Assembly (NCBI RefSeq): GCF_000244975.1
Contig: NZ_CM001440.1
Location: 4,138,325 to 4,202,324 of the forward strand
DNA from: Saccharomonospora cyanea NA-134
GTDB taxonomy: Bacteria > Actinomycetota > Actinomycetes > Mycobacteriales > Pseudonocardiaceae
Length of the DNA stretch: 64,000 nucleotides
Reading direction: 5' to 3'
Below the pieces are notes generated by a model. The model saw nothing but the letters and a program-made list of their open reading frames with translations, was not told where the DNA came from and did not search any database. Made by a program: the position numbers and the translations under genes. This document shows, in pieces, positions 61,896 to 64,000 of this stretch (its first letter is position 1; each line of letters begins with the position of its first letter).

Positions 61896-61909
61896 GATTG
61901 TCAACAATC
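61896..61909. promoter_or_regulatory. GntR operator GATTGTCAACAATC (copy 2)
   Basis: Identical to the site at 61067-61080, this palindrome lies in the 43-bp gap between the two racemase-superfamily genes. It suggests an internal promoter under the same GntR control. Confidence 0.72.
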
Positions 61910-61927
61910 TGCCGTAGGAGGTGCCCG

Positions 61928-62677
61928 TTGTCGCCCACCCAGCAGGACAGCACGGCCGTCTCGGTCGGGTTCATCTATCCGGACCACGCCGCCGAGGACG
62001 ACTACCCGTACGCCGAGAAGCTCCTCGGCGGCACGGCGCGACTGCCGGTCGAGCACATCTACGGCATCGACCTCCACGCGGTTCCCGAACTGCTCGACCT
62101 CGGCAGCCCGGCCCGGCTCGCGGAAGGAGCCGCCCAACTCGCCGCGCACGAGCCCGCAGCGGTGGTGTGGGCGTGCACGAGCGGTAGTTTCGTCTACGGC
62201 TGGGACGGTGCGCACACGCAGGTCGAGCAGCTCTCCGCCGCGGCGGGCGGGCTGCCCGCCTCCAGCACCTCGTTCGCGTTCGTCCGGGCCGCCAGGGCTC
62301 TCGGTGTGCGCACGGTGGCCGTCGCCGCCAGCTACCCGGACGACGTGGCCGAGCTGTTCGTCGAGTTCCTCCGCCGTGGCGGTGTGGACGTCGTGGGCAT
62401 GTCGAGTGCCGATATCGTCACTGCGGCCGAGGTCGGTCGGCTCTCCCCCGACGCCGTGGTGGAGCTGATCGCCGGCCGCGACCGGCCGGACGCCGACGCG
62501 CTGCTCGTACCCGACACGGCCATGCGCACACTCGCGCTGGTCGACCTCCTCGAACAGCGTCTCGGCAAACCCGTCCTGACCGCCAACCAGGTGACCGTGT
62601 GGGAGGGTCTGCGTCTCGTCGGTGACATCCCCACCGTGCCCGGACTGGGCACCCTGTTCCGAAGGAAAGGCACGTAG
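61928..62677 (+). CDS. Asp/Glu racemase superfamily protein lacking the second cysteine
   Basis: This protein is 249 residues long, the same as its neighbour, with the N-terminal cysteine motif VVWACTSGSFVYGWDG. The C-terminal half reads LLVPDTAMRTLALVDLLEQ where the neighbour has SCTNLPTYDVIE, so the second catalytic Cys is missing. Single-Cys members include arylmalonate decarboxylases, so a decarboxylase or altered isomerase role is possible. The TTG at 61928 has AGGAGG upstream. It is followed 2 bp later by the GntR gene. Confidence 0.82.
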   Translation: MSPTQQDSTAVSVGFIYPDHAAEDDYPYAEKLLGGTARLPVEHIYGIDLHAVPELLDLGSPARLAEGAAQLAAHEPAAVVWACTSGSFVYGWDGAHTQVEQLSAAAGGLPASSTSFAFVRAARALGVRTVAVAASYPDDVAELFVEFLRRGGVDVVGMSSADIVTAAEVGRLSPDAVVELIAGRDRPDADALLVPDTAMRTLALVDLLEQRLGKPVLTANQVTVWEGLRLVGDIPTVPGLGTLFRRKGT

Positions 62678-62679
62678 CC

Positions 62680-63381
62680 ATGCTGGCCGACATCGAACCC
62701 GTCAACCGGGAGTCGACCGCGTCGATCATCGCCCGTCAGCTCCGGGACGCGATCATGACCGGCACCCTGCCACCGGGTACCCAGCTCGGCGAGGCGGAGC
62801 TGGCCTCCCGGTTCGAGGTGTCACGCGGCCCGCTGCGTGAGGCCATGCAGCGGTTGGTTTCCGAAGGGCTGCTGCGCAGCGAACCGCATCGCGGCCTGTT
62901 CGTGATCGACCTCGAACCCGACGACGTGCACGACATCTACTGGGCCCGCTCGGCCGTCGAGAGGGCGGCGGCCCAACGTGTCGTGCGCGGGCCCGACCGC
63001 GACCGCGTCGCCGACGTCCTCTCGGACGCGGTCGCCGCGATGGCCGAGGCCGACGAGCAGGACGACCCCACCGCGCTCAGCGAGGCCGATCTCGCCTTCC
63101 ACGAGGCGCTCATCGGGGCGGCGGGAAGCAGGCGGCTCGCGCGCATGGCCAGCACGCTGCTCATCGAGACCCGGATGTGTCTGTCCGCGCTGCAGAGCAC
63201 GTACCGGCGCAACTCCCAGGGCGTCGACGAGCGGATCGCCGAGCACAACCGCATCATCGAGGCCCTGCGTGACGGCGACGAGGAACTCCTGCTCGCGCTG
63301 CTGGAAGCGCACATGGAGGACGCCGTGCAACGCCTGGCGCCGGAGAAGAGCCTGGTCACGGGTGCCACCCCGGAGCCGTGA
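62680..63381 (+). CDS. GntR-family (FCD) transcriptional regulator
   Basis: This 233-residue regulator has the winged helix IARQLRDAIMTGTLPPGTQL, then LASRFEVSRGPLREAMQRL. Its FCD domain has potential metal ligands in LAFHEALIG and IAEHNRIIEAL. It is co-transcribed with the racemase-like genes (2-bp gap). The two identical GATTGTCAACAATC sites are of FadR/VanR type and are its likely targets. The 3' end overlaps the convergent GNAT gene by 26 bp. Confidence 0.9.
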   Translation: MLADIEPVNRESTASIIARQLRDAIMTGTLPPGTQLGEAELASRFEVSRGPLREAMQRLVSEGLLRSEPHRGLFVIDLEPDDVHDIYWARSAVERAAAQRVVRGPDRDRVADVLSDAVAAMAEADEQDDPTALSEADLAFHEALIGAAGSRRLARMASTLLIETRMCLSALQSTYRRNSQGVDERIAEHNRIIEALRDGDEELLLALLEAHMEDAVQRLAPEKSLVTGATPEP

Positions 63382-63898
63382 CGGCGGACGAGCGACGCAG
63401 GTCGCGGCGCATGGCGGCCCTTGGCCACCGATCAAGGCCACGTGCGGCCTCGTCCGCCCGGATCGCGCGCAGTTCGGGTCCCACTTCGGCGTCGGTCAGG
63501 TAGCGGAATCCGCAGCGCTGGTAGTAGGGGCCGTTCCACGGCACCTCGGTGAAGGTCGTCAGCGTCAGGGCTTCGACGTGCCGTCGGCGGGCCCACTGGG
63601 CGAGGTGTTCGACGAGTGCCCGGCCCAGGCGTCGCCTCGCGTGTGTGGGGCAGACCGAAACCTGCTCGATGTGCGCGGCACCGTCGACCATCGAGGCAAG
63701 CAGGTAGGCGGCCGGAACGTCGTCGTCGTCGACGTGGACCCACGCCCGGCCCGAGCGCTGGAACGCACGGAGAACGTCCAGGCCCGGTGGCTCGTCCTCG
63801 GCCACTGCCGACATGCCGAGGTCGGCGAACGGCGCTCCCGCCGCGCGCTCGATCTCCTGGCAGATCGTCAGGTCACCTTCTCGTGCTGCGCGTATCAC
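63356..63898 (-). CDS. GNAT-family N-acetyltransferase
   Basis: This 180-residue GNAT protein has motif A VSVCPTHARRRLGRALVEHL (acetyl-CoA pyrophosphate loop) and PWNGPYYQRCGFRYL near the C-terminus. It transfers an acetyl group to an amine that cannot be identified here. The GTG at 63898 has GGGAGGATC upstream. Its 3' end overlaps the GntR gene on the other strand. Confidence 0.9.
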   Translation of the reverse strand: MIRAAREGDLTICQEIERAAGAPFADLGMSAVAEDEPPGLDVLRAFQRSGRAWVHVDDDDVPAAYLLASMVDGAAHIEQVSVCPTHARRRLGRALVEHLAQWARRRHVEALTLTTFTEVPWNGPYYQRCGFRYLTDAEVGPELRAIRADEAARGLDRWPRAAMRRDLRRSSAVTAPGWHP

Positions 63899-63945
63899 GA
63901 TCCTCCCTTTCCGGAACCAGCGCCGTCGGCGTCCGGGCGCCGGTC

Positions 63946-64000
63946 TCAGGAGGCCAGTGCTCCCAGCGCCGTGGCCGCGGCGGCACTGCCCACGGCCGTG
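63946..64000 (-). CDS. C-terminal fragment of a gene entering from the right
   Basis: Read leftward, the last 17 codons encode an Ala-rich hydrophobic tail (TAVGSAAAATALGALAS) ending in TGA at 63948-63946. The gene continues beyond the window, so no function can be given. It lies 47 bp upstream of the GNAT gene. Confidence 0.4.
   Translation of the reverse strand, partial: TAVGSAAAATALGALAS

Overview
The window is high-GC actinobacterial DNA, with very high third-position GC, frequent GTG and TTG starts, stop/start (ATGA) overlaps, F420-type and LuxR/SARP families, and the block argS-lysA-hom-thrC-thrB-rho-rpmE-prfA. Gene content and order fit the Pseudonocardiaceae (Saccharomonospora or Amycolatopsis-like). 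That placement is inference; no rRNA or marker comparison was possible.

Region 1 (1-23.6 kb) is a specialised-metabolite gene cluster whose left edge lies outside the window. A leftward operon, tightly coupled by overlapping stop/start codons, encodes a minimal iterative reducing polyketide/fatty-acid machine. It has a ketoreductase, an acyl carrier protein, a FabZ-like dehydratase, a glycine-cleavage T-protein (GcvT) homologue, and one polypeptide that fuses an active ketosynthase to a degenerate chain-length-factor-like ketosynthase. A nitroreductase, an FAD oxidoreductase, an epoxide-hydrolase-like enzyme, a malonyl-CoA:ACP transacylase, an AcpS-type phosphopantetheinyl transferase, a SnoaL/ABM fusion and an alpha/beta hydrolase follow. 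Beside it lie an aromatic-hydroxylase-type monooxygenase, a SARP regulator and a glycosyltransferase. Next come the genes for a branched 2,6-dideoxy aminosugar of the vancosamine type: 3-aminotransferase, 2,3-dehydratase, 4-ketoreductase, C-methyltransferase and a SAM methyltransferase, plus a large LAL regulator. 11-bp-periodic repeats and a perfect TAGGGG palindrome look like sites for the two regulators. No NDP-glucose synthase, 4,6-dehydratase or 3,5-epimerase is present.

Region 2 (23.8-41.4 kb) is mostly core genome: prfA, rpmE, a gluconate-type permease/dehydratase/GntR module, rho, thrB, thrC, hom, lysA, argS, a DUF3105/DUF305 pair, a CDF metal transporter and tRNA-Arg(CCG).

Region 3 (41.4-53.8 kb) is accessory. 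Beside the tRNA is a gene-poor stretch with a degenerate copy of the tRNA 3' half and a gene fragment. Then come two TetR-controlled detoxification-like modules, an ArsR/AHSA1 pair, a secreted M15 peptidase, a decayed membrane-protein pseudogene, an AhpD-like protein, an F420-type oxidoreductase, a secreted transglycosylase and an MFS transporter.

Region 4 (53.8-64 kb) holds catabolic and lipid genes: a CoA-binding protein, a ThDP enzyme, a glutathionyl-hydroquinone-reductase homologue, a wax-ester synthase/DGAT, an amidase, a D-2-hydroxyacid dehydrogenase, two Asp/Glu-racemase-superfamily enzymes and a GntR regulator with two identical operators. An unusual five-copy 21-bp repeat array sits between the convergent DGAT and amidase genes.
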